42,112 bases of DNA from Sulfuritalea sp. (lineage in GTDB: Bacteria; Pseudomonadota; Gammaproteobacteria; Burkholderiales; Rhodocyclaceae): positions 1 through 42,112 of the forward strand of contig JADJQA010000059.1 of assembly GCA_016712985.1 (NCBI GenBank). The letters are read 5' to 3'. The position numbers and the translations under genes are program-made. The first letter of the stretch is position 1. The number at the start of each line of letters is the position of its first letter. Positions 25,956 through 34,157 of the stretch are shown piece after piece. Below the pieces are notes generated by a model. That model was not told the DNA's origin. It searched no databases and was given only the letters and a program-made list of their open reading frames with translations.

Positions 25956-27581
25956 ATGAGCTACAGCGCCCATATCGACACTTTTACCCGCGACAGCCTG
26001 CCGCCACCGGAGCAGCAGCCCGAGTTCCTGTTTGAACTGCCGGAGTTGCGCTTCCCCGAGCGGCTGAACTGCGCCACGCCGCTGCTCGATCGCCAGGTGG
26101 CGGAGGGGCGGGGAGGACGCCTGTGCATCCAGGCGCCGGGCGTGCGCTGGACCTACGCCGACTTGCAGCAACGCGCCAACCGCATCGCCAATGTGCTGGT
26201 CGGCGAGCTGGGCCTGGTACCAGGCAACCGCGTACTGCTGCGCGCACCCAACAATCCGATGCTGGCCGCCTGCTGGTTTGCCGTGATGAAGGCGGGCGCG
26301 GTGGCGGTGGCGACCATGCCTCTGTTGCGCGCGAAGGAACTCGCGCATGTGATCACCAAGGCCAGGGTGAGTCATGCGCTGTGCGATGCGAGGCTGGCGG
26401 ACGAGCTGAAAAGCGCGGCGGCACAGTGTCCGGAGTTACAGCACATCCGCTATTTCAACGACGCCACGACGACTGGTCTCGAAGCCGCGATGGCGACCCA
26501 CTCCACGGAATTCTGCAACGTCGACACCGCCCTTACCGATACCTGCCTGCTGGCCTTCACCTCGGGCACCACCGGGCAGCCCAAGGGCACCATGCACTTC
26601 CATCGCGATGTCATGGCCTCGTGCGTCTGCTGGCCGCCGCATGTGCTGCGTCCGGTCGCCGACGACGTGTTCATGGGTACGCCGCCGCTGGCCTTCACCT
26701 TCGGCCTTGGCGGCTTGCTGCTGTTCCCGCTCAGCGTCGGCGCTTCGACGGTGTTGCTGGAGCAGGGCGGCCCGCGGGACCTGGTCGACGCGGTCGCGAC
26801 CTACCAAGCCACCATCCTGTTTACTGCTCCGACCTCGTATCGGGCCATTGCACCGCTCGCCGCTCCGTTGCGCGGCAGCAGCTTGCGCAAGTGCGTCTCG
26901 GCCGGCGAGGCGCTGCCCGCGGCGACACGCGCCCTGTGGAAGGAGGCGACCGGCATCGAGCTGATCGACGGCATCGGCGCCACGGAATTGATGCATATCT
27001 TCATTTCCGCCGACGAGGCGCACGCCCGCCCCGGCGCCACCGGCACCGTGGTCCCCGGCTATGTGGCCTGCGTGATGGATGATGACGGCCGTCCGTCACC
27101 GCCGGGACGGGTCGGCAAACTGGCGGTGAAGGGCCCCACCGGCTGCCGCTATCTGGCCGACGAGCGCCAGGCAAGCTACGTCAAGGATGGCTGGAACTAC
27201 ACCGGCGACGCCTATACGCTGGATGCCGATGGCTACTACCGCTACCATTCGCGCACCGATGACATGATCATCTCGGCGGGCTACAACATCGCCGGGCCGG
27301 AAGTCGAGGATGCCCTGCTGCGCCACCCCAGGGTGGCCGAGTGCGGCGTGATCGGCGTGGCCGACGACGAGCGCGGACAAATCGTCAAGGCGGTGGTGGT
27401 GCTGCGTCCGGGAAGCGAGCCGACAGCGGAGACGGTGAAGGAACTGCAAGACTTCGTCAAGCAGAGCATCGCCCCGTACAAGTATCCTCGCAGCATCGAA
27501 TTCGCCAGCGCCTTGCCGCGCACCGAGACCGGCAAGCTGCAACGCTTCAGGTTGCGTCAAATGTTTCAAGGAGAGCACTGA
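25956..27581 (+). CDS. Acyl-CoA ligase, 2-aminobenzoate/benzoate-CoA ligase-like
   Basis: AMP-forming ligase of 541 residues that would activate an aromatic acid to its CoA thioester. Motifs are FTSGTTGQPKGTMHFHRD (P-loop-like), GIGATELMHIF, TGDAY with RTDDMIISAGYNIAGPEVE, and the catalytic Lys in RTETGKLQRFRL. The N-terminus HIDTFTRDSLPPPEQQPEF resembles 2-aminobenzoate-CoA ligases (AbmG) more than BzdA, by recall. It is distinct from the benzoate-CoA ligase at 12894. It ends with an ATGA overlap into the RidA-family gene. The start has a gaggag site. The pairing with a RidA-family gene fits an amino- or imino-substituted substrate, but that is inference. Confidence 0.78.
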   Translation: MSYSAHIDTFTRDSLPPPEQQPEFLFELPELRFPERLNCATPLLDRQVAEGRGGRLCIQAPGVRWTYADLQQRANRIANVLVGELGLVPGNRVLLRAPNNPMLAACWFAVMKAGAVAVATMPLLRAKELAHVITKARVSHALCDARLADELKSAAAQCPELQHIRYFNDATTTGLEAAMATHSTEFCNVDTALTDTCLLAFTSGTTGQPKGTMHFHRDVMASCVCWPPHVLRPVADDVFMGTPPLAFTFGLGGLLLFPLSVGASTVLLEQGGPRDLVDAVATYQATILFTAPTSYRAIAPLAAPLRGSSLRKCVSAGEALPAATRALWKEATGIELIDGIGATELMHIFISADEAHARPGATGTVVPGYVACVMDDDGRPSPPGRVGKLAVKGPTGCRYLADERQASYVKDGWNYTGDAYTLDADGYYRYHSRTDDMIISAGYNIAGPEVEDALLRHPRVAECGVIGVADDERGQIVKAVVVLRPGSEPTAETVKELQDFVKQSIAPYKYPRSIEFASALPRTETGKLQRFRLRQMFQGEH

Positions 27582-27975
27582 TGAAAGATTGCAGCCACCC
27601 GGCTGGAGGGAAGCCAAGGGTTACAGCAACGGCGTGGGTGCCCGCGGGCAAATGGTGTTCGTCGCCGGTCAGGTGGGATGGGACGGGCAGTGCGTGTTTC
27701 ATGCCGATGATCTTGTGGGGCAGGCCGCCCAGGCACTGAAAAACATCGTGGCGATACTGGCGGAGGCCGGTGCGCGCCCCGAGCACATCGTGCGCATGAC
27801 CTGGTACCTCGGCGACAAGGACGAGTACGACGCGGCGCAAAAGCAACTCGGTCGCGTCTTCCGCGAGATCATCGGCAGCTACGGCGCGGCGATGACCGCG
27901 GTCCAGGTCGCCGGTTTCGTCGAGAAGGGCGCCAAAGTCGAAATCGAAGCGACGGCCGTCATCCCCGACGCATGA
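27581..27975 (+). CDS. RidA/YjgF-family protein (apparent frameshift at the second codon)
   Basis: Small trimeric-fold protein of 128-131 residues. The ATG at 27581 overlaps the ligase stop and follows aaggag, but its frame is wrong; adding one A (atg aaa aga ttg) gives MKRLQPPGWREAKGYSNG and joins the true frame. Otherwise TTG 27589 is the start. The C-terminal motif KVEIEATAVIPDA is typical. The Arg that E. coli RidA uses to deaminate imines (in its VARLP segment) is replaced: here the text is VAGFVEKG, so classical imine deaminase activity is doubtful. Members of this kind sit in 2-aminobenzoate and nitro-aromatic operons. Overlaps the next gene by four bases. Confidence 0.75.
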
Positions 27976-28373
27976 GGCTGGATGCGGCAAGCTGGCAGAG
28001 GGTGCTCGCGGCATTGCCTGACATTGCCCCAAGAGTCGGCTCAGGAGTCGGCGCTGGCGCCACGGTGGCCTTCGTCAGCAGTGAAGATTTTGCGTCAAAG
28101 AGCGGGTCGGTCTGGCTGTGGCGACCGGGCACAGCAAACCGGCGGCCAGAGAGTCACGCATACACTGGCAGCACCGCGCAGGATTGGGGCATGCTGCTGG
28201 TGGTGAGCGGGTTGGCGCTTGACACGCTGTGTGCCGAAGGCGACACCTGTATTGGGGCACTGGTGCGGCGTGGCGAAATCCGCCCCTTCCTCCTGCGCGA
28301 TGCGGCCACCCTTGAAGCCGCAGGGCTTGCCGATCTCATTGAATCACTCGGGCTGGTATTTCCCAGACACTGA
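27972..28373 (+). CDS. Protein of unknown function, paralogous to its downstream neighbour
   Basis: A 133-residue soluble protein with no motif I know. Its end, ALVRRGEIRPFLLRDAATL..AGLADLIESLGL, lines up with the end of the next protein (RLIRRGSMMFFVFRTKAEL..AGYEDFLDSLGL), so the two are probably diverged copies or subunits of one complex. No signal peptide or membrane segment is visible. It is coupled at both ends by ATGA overlaps, so it is certainly part of the operon from 23920 or 25956. Confidence 0.65.
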   Translation: MRLDAASWQRVLAALPDIAPRVGSGVGAGATVAFVSSEDFASKSGSVWLWRPGTANRRPESHAYTGSTAQDWGMLLVVSGLALDTLCAEGDTCIGALVRRGEIRPFLLRDAATLEAAGLADLIESLGLVFPRH

Positions 28374-28837
28374 TGCTTGCAACCACGGACCAAACCTTTG
28401 GCGAGTTGGCTCTCTGGCAGAGCATGCTGGAGCGCTACAGTGAACTGTTCGTCGAGATGCAATCGGGCTCGCGGATCGGCATCGTTTCGCGCGAAGCATC
28501 GGGCATCCTTCCCGGCAAGCATCTGGAAGGGCTGCAAATGGCCATGGAGGTGCCGATGCTGGCGTGGCAGGTCACGAACGGCAGCATGGCGGCGCGGATC
28601 GAACGTTTTGCGGGGATGTCCTCGACGCGGGTGGACCTGTTGCTGGTGGCCGATGCCGATGCAATGGCGACCATGCTGGACCGATTGAGCGGCGACATGC
28701 TGACCGCCATCAAGCGGCTGATCCGCCGCGGCAGCATGATGTTCTTCGTGTTCCGTACCAAGGCCGAGTTGCAGGATGCCGGCTACGAGGATTTCCTCGA
28801 TTCGCTCGGACTGGCCTTTCTTGGGGCTTGCCGATGA
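28373..28837 (+). CDS. Protein of unknown function, paralogous to its upstream neighbour
   Basis: A 154-residue soluble protein. The N-terminal half is helical (LALWQSMLERYSELFVEMQ), then GILPGKHLEGLQMAMEVPMLAWQV and a Val/Leu strand-rich part (VDLLLVADADAMATMLDRL). The C-terminal third resembles the preceding protein as noted there. The start ATG overlaps the previous stop, and the stop overlaps the next ATG. No catalytic residues are recognisable. A lipid-transfer or acyl-binding scaffold role is conceivable but unsupported. Confidence 0.65.
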   Translation: MLATTDQTFGELALWQSMLERYSELFVEMQSGSRIGIVSREASGILPGKHLEGLQMAMEVPMLAWQVTNGSMAARIERFAGMSSTRVDLLLVADADAMATMLDRLSGDMLTAIKRLIRRGSMMFFVFRTKAELQDAGYEDFLDSLGLAFLGACR

Positions 28838-29061
28838 TCTTCCACAACCCGAGTGGCGCTCCCGAACTTGCCTGCGACCAGTGCGGCTGCCGCTGGTTCG
28901 ATCGCACCAAAAACAATTGCTGCTATGAATGCGGCAGCGAGGTGTCGGCGGAGTCAATCGCCGAATTCCAGCGAGCGCTGCTCGACTTCTCCGCGAGGGA
29001 AACTCATCGGGGAGATGCGATTCCAGGCGAGGCGGGTGGCGCGAGAGAGGGTAAGCAGTAG
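28834..29061 (+). CDS. Small zinc-ribbon protein
   Basis: A 75-residue protein with six cysteines (14, 17, 19, 29, 30, 33) arranged CDQCGC...CCYECG, which suggests a zinc ribbon or a small Fe-S site. The C-terminus is acidic and Gly/Glu-rich and probably flexible. It starts in an ATGA overlap with the previous gene and ends the operon, 86 bases before the convergent acyl-CoA synthetase. Function is unknown; rubredoxin-like electron transfer to the flavoprotein at 23920 is one possibility, though the spacing does not match rubredoxin. Confidence 0.6.
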   Translation: MIFHNPSGAPELACDQCGCRWFDRTKNNCCYECGSEVSAESIAEFQRALLDFSARETHRGDAIPGEAGGAREGKQ

Positions 29062-29147
29062 CGTCATCGGCAGAGACCCTGCTGGCCCCGGAGCTACCGA
29101 ATGCGATCGGGCGTCAAGCGGCGTCGCCTTGGACCCCGGGCATGTCG

Positions 29148-30851
29148 CTACGCCTTGGGCTCCTCGCGCAGGTCGCGGCGCAGGACCTTCCCGATCGGCG
29201 TCTTCGGCAAGACGTCGCGAAACTCTACGTGGCGCGGCATCTTGTAGCCGGTGAGCTGGGCCTTGCAATGCTCGATCACCGCTTCCTTCGTGAGCTTCGG
29301 ATCTTTCCTGACGATCACCACCTTTACCGCCTCGCCCGATCTGCTGTCGGGCACACCCACCGCGCCGCACTCAAGCACATCCGGATGCGTCGCGATCACG
29401 CTCTCGATCTCGTTCGGGTACACGTTGAAACCGGAAACCAGGATCATGTCCTTCTTGCGGTCGGTGATCGTGAAGCAGCCGCCGGCATCCATGTGTCCGA
29501 CGTCGCCCGTCTTCAGCCAGCCGTCCCGCATCACCTTGGCGGTTTCCGCGGGACTGTTCCAGTAGCCCTTCATCACCTGCGGGCCGCGGATGCAAAGCTC
29601 GCCGGTGTGCTTTTCGATATTCCCTTCCCCGGTCCAGGCCGACAACTCGTTGAAGTCGTCGTCGCGGACCGACATTTCGGTCGAAGGAACGGGGAGACCG
29701 ATTGTGCCGTTCCAGGGGGTTCCCAGCGGATTGGCGCAGACTCCTGGCGAGGTCTCCGTCAGGCCATAGGCTTCGGTGATGTAGCGGCCGGTGACTTGCT
29801 GCCAGCGTTCAGCCACCGATCGTTGCACTGCTGCGCCGCCGCCGACCACGACTTTCAGCGTGGAGAAGTCGAGCTGGTCGAATCCAGGGGTATTCAGCAG
29901 GCCGTTGAACAGCGTATTCACCCCGGTCATCACGCTGAACTTCCACTGCCCGAGTTCCTTGACCAGACCCGGCAAATCTCGCGGGTTGGTTATCAGCACG
30001 ACCAGGCTGCCCCATTTCATGAACGACAGCGTCGAGGTCAGGCAGAAGATGTGGTACAGCGGCAAGGGCGCGATGGCGATCTCCGCGCCTTCCTTGAAGC
30101 TCCCGGAAATCCATACACCCGTTTGCTCGACGTTGGCGAGGATGTTGCGATGGCTGAGCATCGCGCCCTTGGAGACGCCGGTCGTGCCGCCGGTGTACTG
30201 CAGGAAGGCGATGTCGTCGCGCGCGATCTGAACCGGCTTCAGCGACCTCGCCGCGCCGCGCTCGAGCGCCGTGAGGAAGTCCGTGGCGCCGTCGATGCGC
30301 CAGGCAGGGACCATCTTTTTTACCTTGCTGGCAATGAAATTGACCAGCCAGCGCTTCGGCCACGGCAGCAGATCGCCGAGTTCCGTGGTGATCACGTGCT
30401 TGACCGGCGTGTTGCCGAGCACCTGCTGCAGGACACTGGCGAAGTTCTCTGCTATTACGATGGCCTTGGCACCGGCATCCCGCAACTGATGTTCCACCTC
30501 GCGCGACGTGTACAGCGGATTGACGTTCACCACGGTCATGCCGGCGCGCAGTATGCCGAGCAGCGCCACCGGATATTGCAGCAGGTTCGGCGCCATGATC
30601 GCAACGCGATCGCCTTGGGCCATTCCGGGCAGTTGCTGCACGAAAGCGGCAAAACAGCGCGACAGCCGATCCAGCTCGGCATAGCTGATGGTGCAGCCGA
30701 GATTGTGGCAGGCCGGTCTTGCGGCAAACCTGGTGGCGACTCTCTCGAACAGGGCCGGAATGGACATGAACACGTCGGCGTCGATCTCCGCGGGCATCCC
30801 GGCGGGATAGTTCGCAAGCCAGATTTTGTCCACCATGATCTCCTTCGCCAT
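29148..30851 (-). CDS. fadD: Long-chain-type fatty acyl-CoA synthetase, FadD-like
   Basis: AMP-forming ligase of 567 residues (562 from the ATG at 30836). Motifs are LQYTGGTTGVSKGAMLSHRN, EAYGLTETSPG, KTGDVGHMD, DRKKDMILVSGFNVYPNEIE and the catalytic Lys in TPIGKVLRR. The PLYHIFCLT segment is typical of FadD. It activates fatty or aryl-alkanoic acids for beta-oxidation at the inner membrane. The inner ATG has an aaggag only three bases upstream, so either start is possible. It runs opposite to the + strand operon ending at 29061. The gene has no frame damage. Confidence 0.85.
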   Translation of the reverse strand: MAKEIMVDKIWLANYPAGMPAEIDADVFMSIPALFERVATRFAARPACHNLGCTISYAELDRLSRCFAAFVQQLPGMAQGDRVAIMAPNLLQYPVALLGILRAGMTVVNVNPLYTSREVEHQLRDAGAKAIVIAENFASVLQQVLGNTPVKHVITTELGDLLPWPKRWLVNFIASKVKKMVPAWRIDGATDFLTALERGAARSLKPVQIARDDIAFLQYTGGTTGVSKGAMLSHRNILANVEQTGVWISGSFKEGAEIAIAPLPLYHIFCLTSTLSFMKWGSLVVLITNPRDLPGLVKELGQWKFSVMTGVNTLFNGLLNTPGFDQLDFSTLKVVVGGGAAVQRSVAERWQQVTGRYITEAYGLTETSPGVCANPLGTPWNGTIGLPVPSTEMSVRDDDFNELSAWTGEGNIEKHTGELCIRGPQVMKGYWNSPAETAKVMRDGWLKTGDVGHMDAGGCFTITDRKKDMILVSGFNVYPNEIESVIATHPDVLECGAVGVPDSRSGEAVKVVIVRKDPKLTKEAVIEHCKAQLTGYKMPRHVEFRDVLPKTPIGKVLRRDLREEPKA

Positions 30852-30900
30852 CGTTCGTCGGTCGGCGCCGGAACAAGCTTACCGCAGACCTATGCAAGGG

Positions 30901-31038
30901 GTCGTGAAGAGTCAGCCAGTGACTACCCATGGTCGTTATCCGGAATACACCCGCGAGCGCCTCATCGAACTGATGCAGCGCGGGAAGCCGGACTTTGTTC
31001 AGGTCAACTATTCCCTGGCCGATCGCGGCGCGAACAGC
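30901..31038 (+). pseudogene. Aldo/keto reductase remnant
   Basis: Between the two - strand genes, the + strand encodes about 45 residues that look like the middle of an aldo/keto reductase: VTTHGRYPEYTRERLIELM followed by GKPDFVQVNYSLADRGAN. No start, N-terminal barrel or C-terminal half exists on either side. It seems to be debris of a deleted gene. The match is from recall of the family and is short, hence the modest confidence. Confidence 0.45.
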
Positions 31039-31058
31039 GCCTGCTTCCGACAGCCCGA

Positions 31059-31487
31059 TCAGCCGGACTCGGGCAGCAGATAGCCCTCGAGCTTGGTCCT
31101 CAGGTCTTCCGGAAACGGCAGCGAACTCCTGGTATCCAGCGAGGCCAGCACCAGCGTAAGCGTGGCCTGGACGCGCGCCTCGCCGCCAGATTTTCCGTTT
31201 ACGTTCAGTTCCAGCGAGCTCTTGCCAATCCGGTTGATCGACAGCGACAGATGCAGCATCTCGCCGACTTTGCTGGGGGAGAGGAACCTGCACACGATGC
31301 TGGCCATCGGCACGCCCATGCGCTGCTCGACATGAAAGCGCGCGAAGTCGATGCCGAGACCCTCGTTGAACCAGTCCTCGACCAGCTCGTTGAAGATCAC
31401 GAAATACTGGGGATAGAACACAATGCCTGCCGGATCGCAGTGATGAAAACGGATCAGCTTGTCACATTCGAAATGGGTCGCGGTCAC
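31059..31487 (-). CDS. Acyl-CoA thioesterase, 4-hydroxybenzoyl-CoA thioesterase family
   Basis: A 142-residue hot-dog-fold enzyme. The N-terminal signature FHHCDPAGIVFYPQYF contains the catalytic Asp of 4-hydroxybenzoyl-CoA-type thioesterases. The segment GIDFARFHVEQRMGVPMASI follows as usual. It would release CoA from an aromatic or other acyl-CoA and so prevent CoA trapping. The acyl-CoA synthetase at 29148 is on the same strand with about 200 bases of debris between. The substrate is not certain. Confidence 0.78.
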   Translation of the reverse strand: MTATHFECDKLIRFHHCDPAGIVFYPQYFVIFNELVEDWFNEGLGIDFARFHVEQRMGVPMASIVCRFLSPSKVGEMLHLSLSINRIGKSSLELNVNGKSGGEARVQATLTLVLASLDTRSSLPFPEDLRTKLEGYLLPESG

Positions 31488-31577
31488 TGTCTGATTTCCT
31501 CTGCAACGAACTGTGAGTCGATGAGAATGGAACGAGAGGCCTCGCTCCCTTTCCGTGCTTCTGGCGTGTCGGCCGCG

Positions 31578-32951
31578 CTATGCGGGCTGGGCTACCCTCG
31601 GCAGTTTCGCCAGCGAGGCATGGATGGCTTCGGCCGGATACTCGAAATCCTCGAGCTTGCCGGAGAAATAGGCGTCGTAAGCCGCCATGTCGAAATGCCC
31701 GTGGCCGGAGAGATTGAAGAACAGCGTCTTCGGCTCGCCACTGGCCTTGCAGCGCAGCGCCTCGTCGATGCAGGCGCGGATGGCGTGGGCGGATTCGGGG
31801 GCCGGGATGATGCCCTCGGCCCTGGCGAACATCACGCCGGCCTCGAAGGTGGCCTTCTGCGGCACGGCTACGGCCTCGATCAACTTCTCGTGATAGAGCT
31901 GCGAAATCAGCGGCGAGTCGCCATGGTAGCGCAGGCCGCCGGCGTGGATGCCGGGCGGCATGAAGTCGTGGCCCAGCGTATACATCTTCATCAGCGGCGT
32001 GAAGCCGGAGGCGTCGCCGTAGTCGTAGGCATACACGCCCTTGGTCAGCGTCGGGCAGGAAGCCGGCTCGACGGCCACCATGCGGATTTTCTGCGCGCGC
32101 TTGTCGCCGGCGGCGGCATCACCAAGAAAGGGGAAGCTGACGCCGGCGAAATTGCAGCCGCCGCCGCAAGGGGCGAAGATCATGTCCGGATACTCGCCGA
32201 ACTTCTCGAACTGCTTCTTGGCCTCCTGCCCGATGATGATCTGGTGCATCAGCACGTGGTTGAGCACCGAGCCGAGCGCGTACTTGCTGCCCGGCGTCGA
32301 TACCACTTCCTCCACGGCCTCGGAGATCGCAATGCCGAGGCTGCCCTGGTTGTCGGGATCGCTGGCCAGGATGTCGCGGCCAGTCTTGGTCATGGTCGAC
32401 GGGCTGGCAATCACCTCGCCGCCCCAGGTCTGCATCATCAGGCGCCGGTAGGGCTTCTGGCCGAAGCTGACCTTCACCATGTAGATCTTGACCGGCAACC
32501 CGAAGATCTGGCCGGCGAAGGCAAGCGACGAACCCCACTGTCCGGCGCCGGTTTCGGTCACCAGGCGTTTGGTGCCGGCGATCTTGTTGAGCCAGGCCTG
32601 CGCCACCGCCGAGTTGGGCTTGTGCGAGCCGGCCGGGGAGACGCCTTCGTACTTGTAGAAGATCTTTGCCGGCGTGCCCAGCATCTGCTCCAGGCGCTCG
32701 GCTCGGCACAGCGGGCTGGGCCGCCACAGGGCATAGACCTTGCGCACTTCATCGGGAATGGCGATCCAGCGCTCGGCCGACATCTCCTGCTCCAGTACCG
32801 GGCCGGGGAAGATCGCCAGCATCTGTTCCGGGCCGACCGGCTTGCCATCCGGCCCCAGGGGTGGCGCCGGCGGATTCTTCAGGTCGGCGGCAATGTTGTA
32901 CCAGTGGGTCGGGATCTCGCTTTCATCAAGCACGATGCGGGTCTGGCTCAT
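31578..32951 (-). CDS. trpB2: TrpB2-type tryptophan synthase beta chain
   Basis: PLP enzyme of 457 residues. The Schiff-base Lys lies in SPAGSHKPNSA, the phosphate-binding glycines in CGGGCNFAG, and the Glu-rich TETGAGQWGSSLAF and the C-terminal LSGHGHFDM are typical. The extended N-terminus and HWYNIAADLKNPPAPPLGP are marks of the TrpB2 subfamily, which makes tryptophan from indole and serine and often lacks a TrpA partner; none is seen here. The start is 32951, with agggag eight bases upstream; the longer frame to 33029 has no site. Salvaging indole is a plausible role. Nothing links it to the neighbouring aromatic genes except position. Confidence 0.86.
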   Translation of the reverse strand: MSQTRIVLDESEIPTHWYNIAADLKNPPAPPLGPDGKPVGPEQMLAIFPGPVLEQEMSAERWIAIPDEVRKVYALWRPSPLCRAERLEQMLGTPAKIFYKYEGVSPAGSHKPNSAVAQAWLNKIAGTKRLVTETGAGQWGSSLAFAGQIFGLPVKIYMVKVSFGQKPYRRLMMQTWGGEVIASPSTMTKTGRDILASDPDNQGSLGIAISEAVEEVVSTPGSKYALGSVLNHVLMHQIIIGQEAKKQFEKFGEYPDMIFAPCGGGCNFAGVSFPFLGDAAAGDKRAQKIRMVAVEPASCPTLTKGVYAYDYGDASGFTPLMKMYTLGHDFMPPGIHAGGLRYHGDSPLISQLYHEKLIEAVAVPQKATFEAGVMFARAEGIIPAPESAHAIRACIDEALRCKASGEPKTLFFNLSGHGHFDMAAYDAYFSGKLEDFEYPAEAIHASLAKLPRVAQPA

Positions 32952-32988
32952 GTCATGACTCCCTGAAATGACTTTTTGTGAAGTTGGG

Positions 32989-32994
32989 ATTATA
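32989..32994 (-). promoter_or_regulatory. Candidate -10 box for trpB2
   Basis: The - strand reads TATAAT exactly here, about 40 bases upstream of the trpB2 start, in a locally AT-rich stretch of the divergent gap with the xdhC genes. I could not find a good -35 hexamer at 16-18 bases, so it may need an activator. Confidence 0.4.
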
Positions 32995-33141
32995 GGAGTC
33001 TGCGTCATTTGAATCCGTAAAGTCGGCATCGGCGCTGGCGAGGATTTTTAGCGCGCCCAATTGAGGCACAATCAAGCAGCCGAGCAATTCGGTGCCGCTT
33101 GACGAGCTTGCTGGCGACCTCAAAAAGGATGGAAAACCAAA

Positions 33142-33465
33142 GTGCATACAGACAGCGATTCCCTGTTTGAAACCCTGCGGCAGTGGCGGGCAGCCGGCAA
33201 GCCGGCAGCGCTCGCCACCGTGGTCAGCACCTGGGGTTCCTCGCCGCGTCCCGAAGGCAGCCACCTCGCGGTCGACGCGGCCGGGCACTTTGTCGGCTCG
33301 GTATCCGGCGGCTGCATCGAAGGCGCCGTTATCGACGCCGCCGCCCAGGTGATGGCCTCCGGCTGCGCGCAATTGCTCGAGTTCGGCGTCAGCGACGAAC
33401 AGGCCTGGCAGGTCGGGCTCGCCTGCGGCGGCCGCGTGCAGGTGTATGTGGAGCCGGTCGAATGA
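33142..33465 (+). CDS. XdhC/CoxI-family protein, N-terminal module
   Basis: A 107-residue protein equal to the first half of XdhC: LATVVSTWGSSPRPEGSHLAV, VGSVSGGCIEGAVI and LEFGVSDEQAWQVGLACGG, with the conserved SGGC and GLACGG cysteines. XdhC binds molybdenum cofactor and guides its sulfuration and insertion into xanthine-dehydrogenase-type enzymes. The start is GTG at 33142. Its stop overlaps the ATG of the gene for the second half, so XdhC is encoded here in two pieces. Confidence 0.82.
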   Translation: MHTDSDSLFETLRQWRAAGKPAALATVVSTWGSSPRPEGSHLAVDAAGHFVGSVSGGCIEGAVIDAAAQVMASGCAQLLEFGVSDEQAWQVGLACGGRVQVYVEPVE

Positions 33466-34157
33466 AGTCCGCGGTTCTGGCGCGAATCGCCGAGGCTCAG
33501 CGTCGGCGGCAGCCGTTGCTCGTGGTGACGCGACTGGGTGATGGCGCGCAATGCCTGGTGGACGCCGAGCGCGCCGAGGGCGATCTGTCGCTCTCGTCCG
33601 CCGCACTGGCCGCGGCGCAAGGCCTCCTGAGTTCGGGGTGCAGCATGTCCATTCCCGGTGCGGATGGCTTGTTTGCCAGAGCCTACGTGCCCTCGCCACG
33701 CTTGCTGATCGTCGGCGCCGTGCATATCGCCCAGGTGCTGGCTCCGATGGCGGACGCGGCGGGCTTCGAGGTCATCGTGATCGACCCCCGCGGCGCCTTT
33801 GCCTCGGCGCAGCGCTTTCCCGGCGTGCAACTCACCGACGAATGGCCGGACGAAGCGCTGGGGCGCCTGGGCCTTGACGGCGCAACGGCACTGGTGGCCC
33901 TGTCGCATGATCCGAAACTCGACGATCCGGCGCTCGAACTGGGCTTGCCCAGCCAGGTCTTCTACATCGGCGCGCTGGGCAGCCGGCGCACCCATGAAAA
34001 GCGCCTCGAGCGGCTGCGCGCGGCGGGGTTGGAGTCCTTGACGGGTCGCATCCATTCGCCGATCGGTCTTGATCTGGGCGGCCGCTCGCCGGCCGAGATC
34101 GCGGTGGCCATCCTTGCTGAAGTCATCCAGGTCCGCCATCGCGGCGAGCGCACGTGA
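33462..34157 (+). CDS. XdhC-family protein, C-terminal Rossmann module
   Basis: A 231-residue protein. The Rossmann part starts PRLLIVGAVHIAQVLAPMA and includes VIVIDPRGAFAS, ALVALSHDPKLDDPAL and YIGALGSRRTHEKRL, then PIGLDLGGRSPAEIAVAI as in XdhC/CoxI C-termini. It pairs with the preceding half protein, possibly as a complex. It overlaps both neighbours by four bases (ATGA). The first 75 residues (VLARIAEAQRRRQPLLVV) form a small domain also seen in XdhC proteins. Confidence 0.84.
   Translation: MKSAVLARIAEAQRRRQPLLVVTRLGDGAQCLVDAERAEGDLSLSSAALAAAQGLLSSGCSMSIPGADGLFARAYVPSPRLLIVGAVHIAQVLAPMADAAGFEVIVIDPRGAFASAQRFPGVQLTDEWPDEALGRLGLDGATALVALSHDPKLDDPALELGLPSQVFYIGALGSRRTHEKRLERLRAAGLESLTGRIHSPIGLDLGGRSPAEIAVAILAEVIQVRHRGERT

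Noticed and set aside
29142..32966. A 1274-codon open frame on the + strand
   Set aside because: It lies antisense to three recognisable genes (acyl-CoA synthetase, thioesterase, TrpB2), has no domain, is rich in His/Arg/Gly/Leu as mirror frames of GC-rich genes are, and has no start site.
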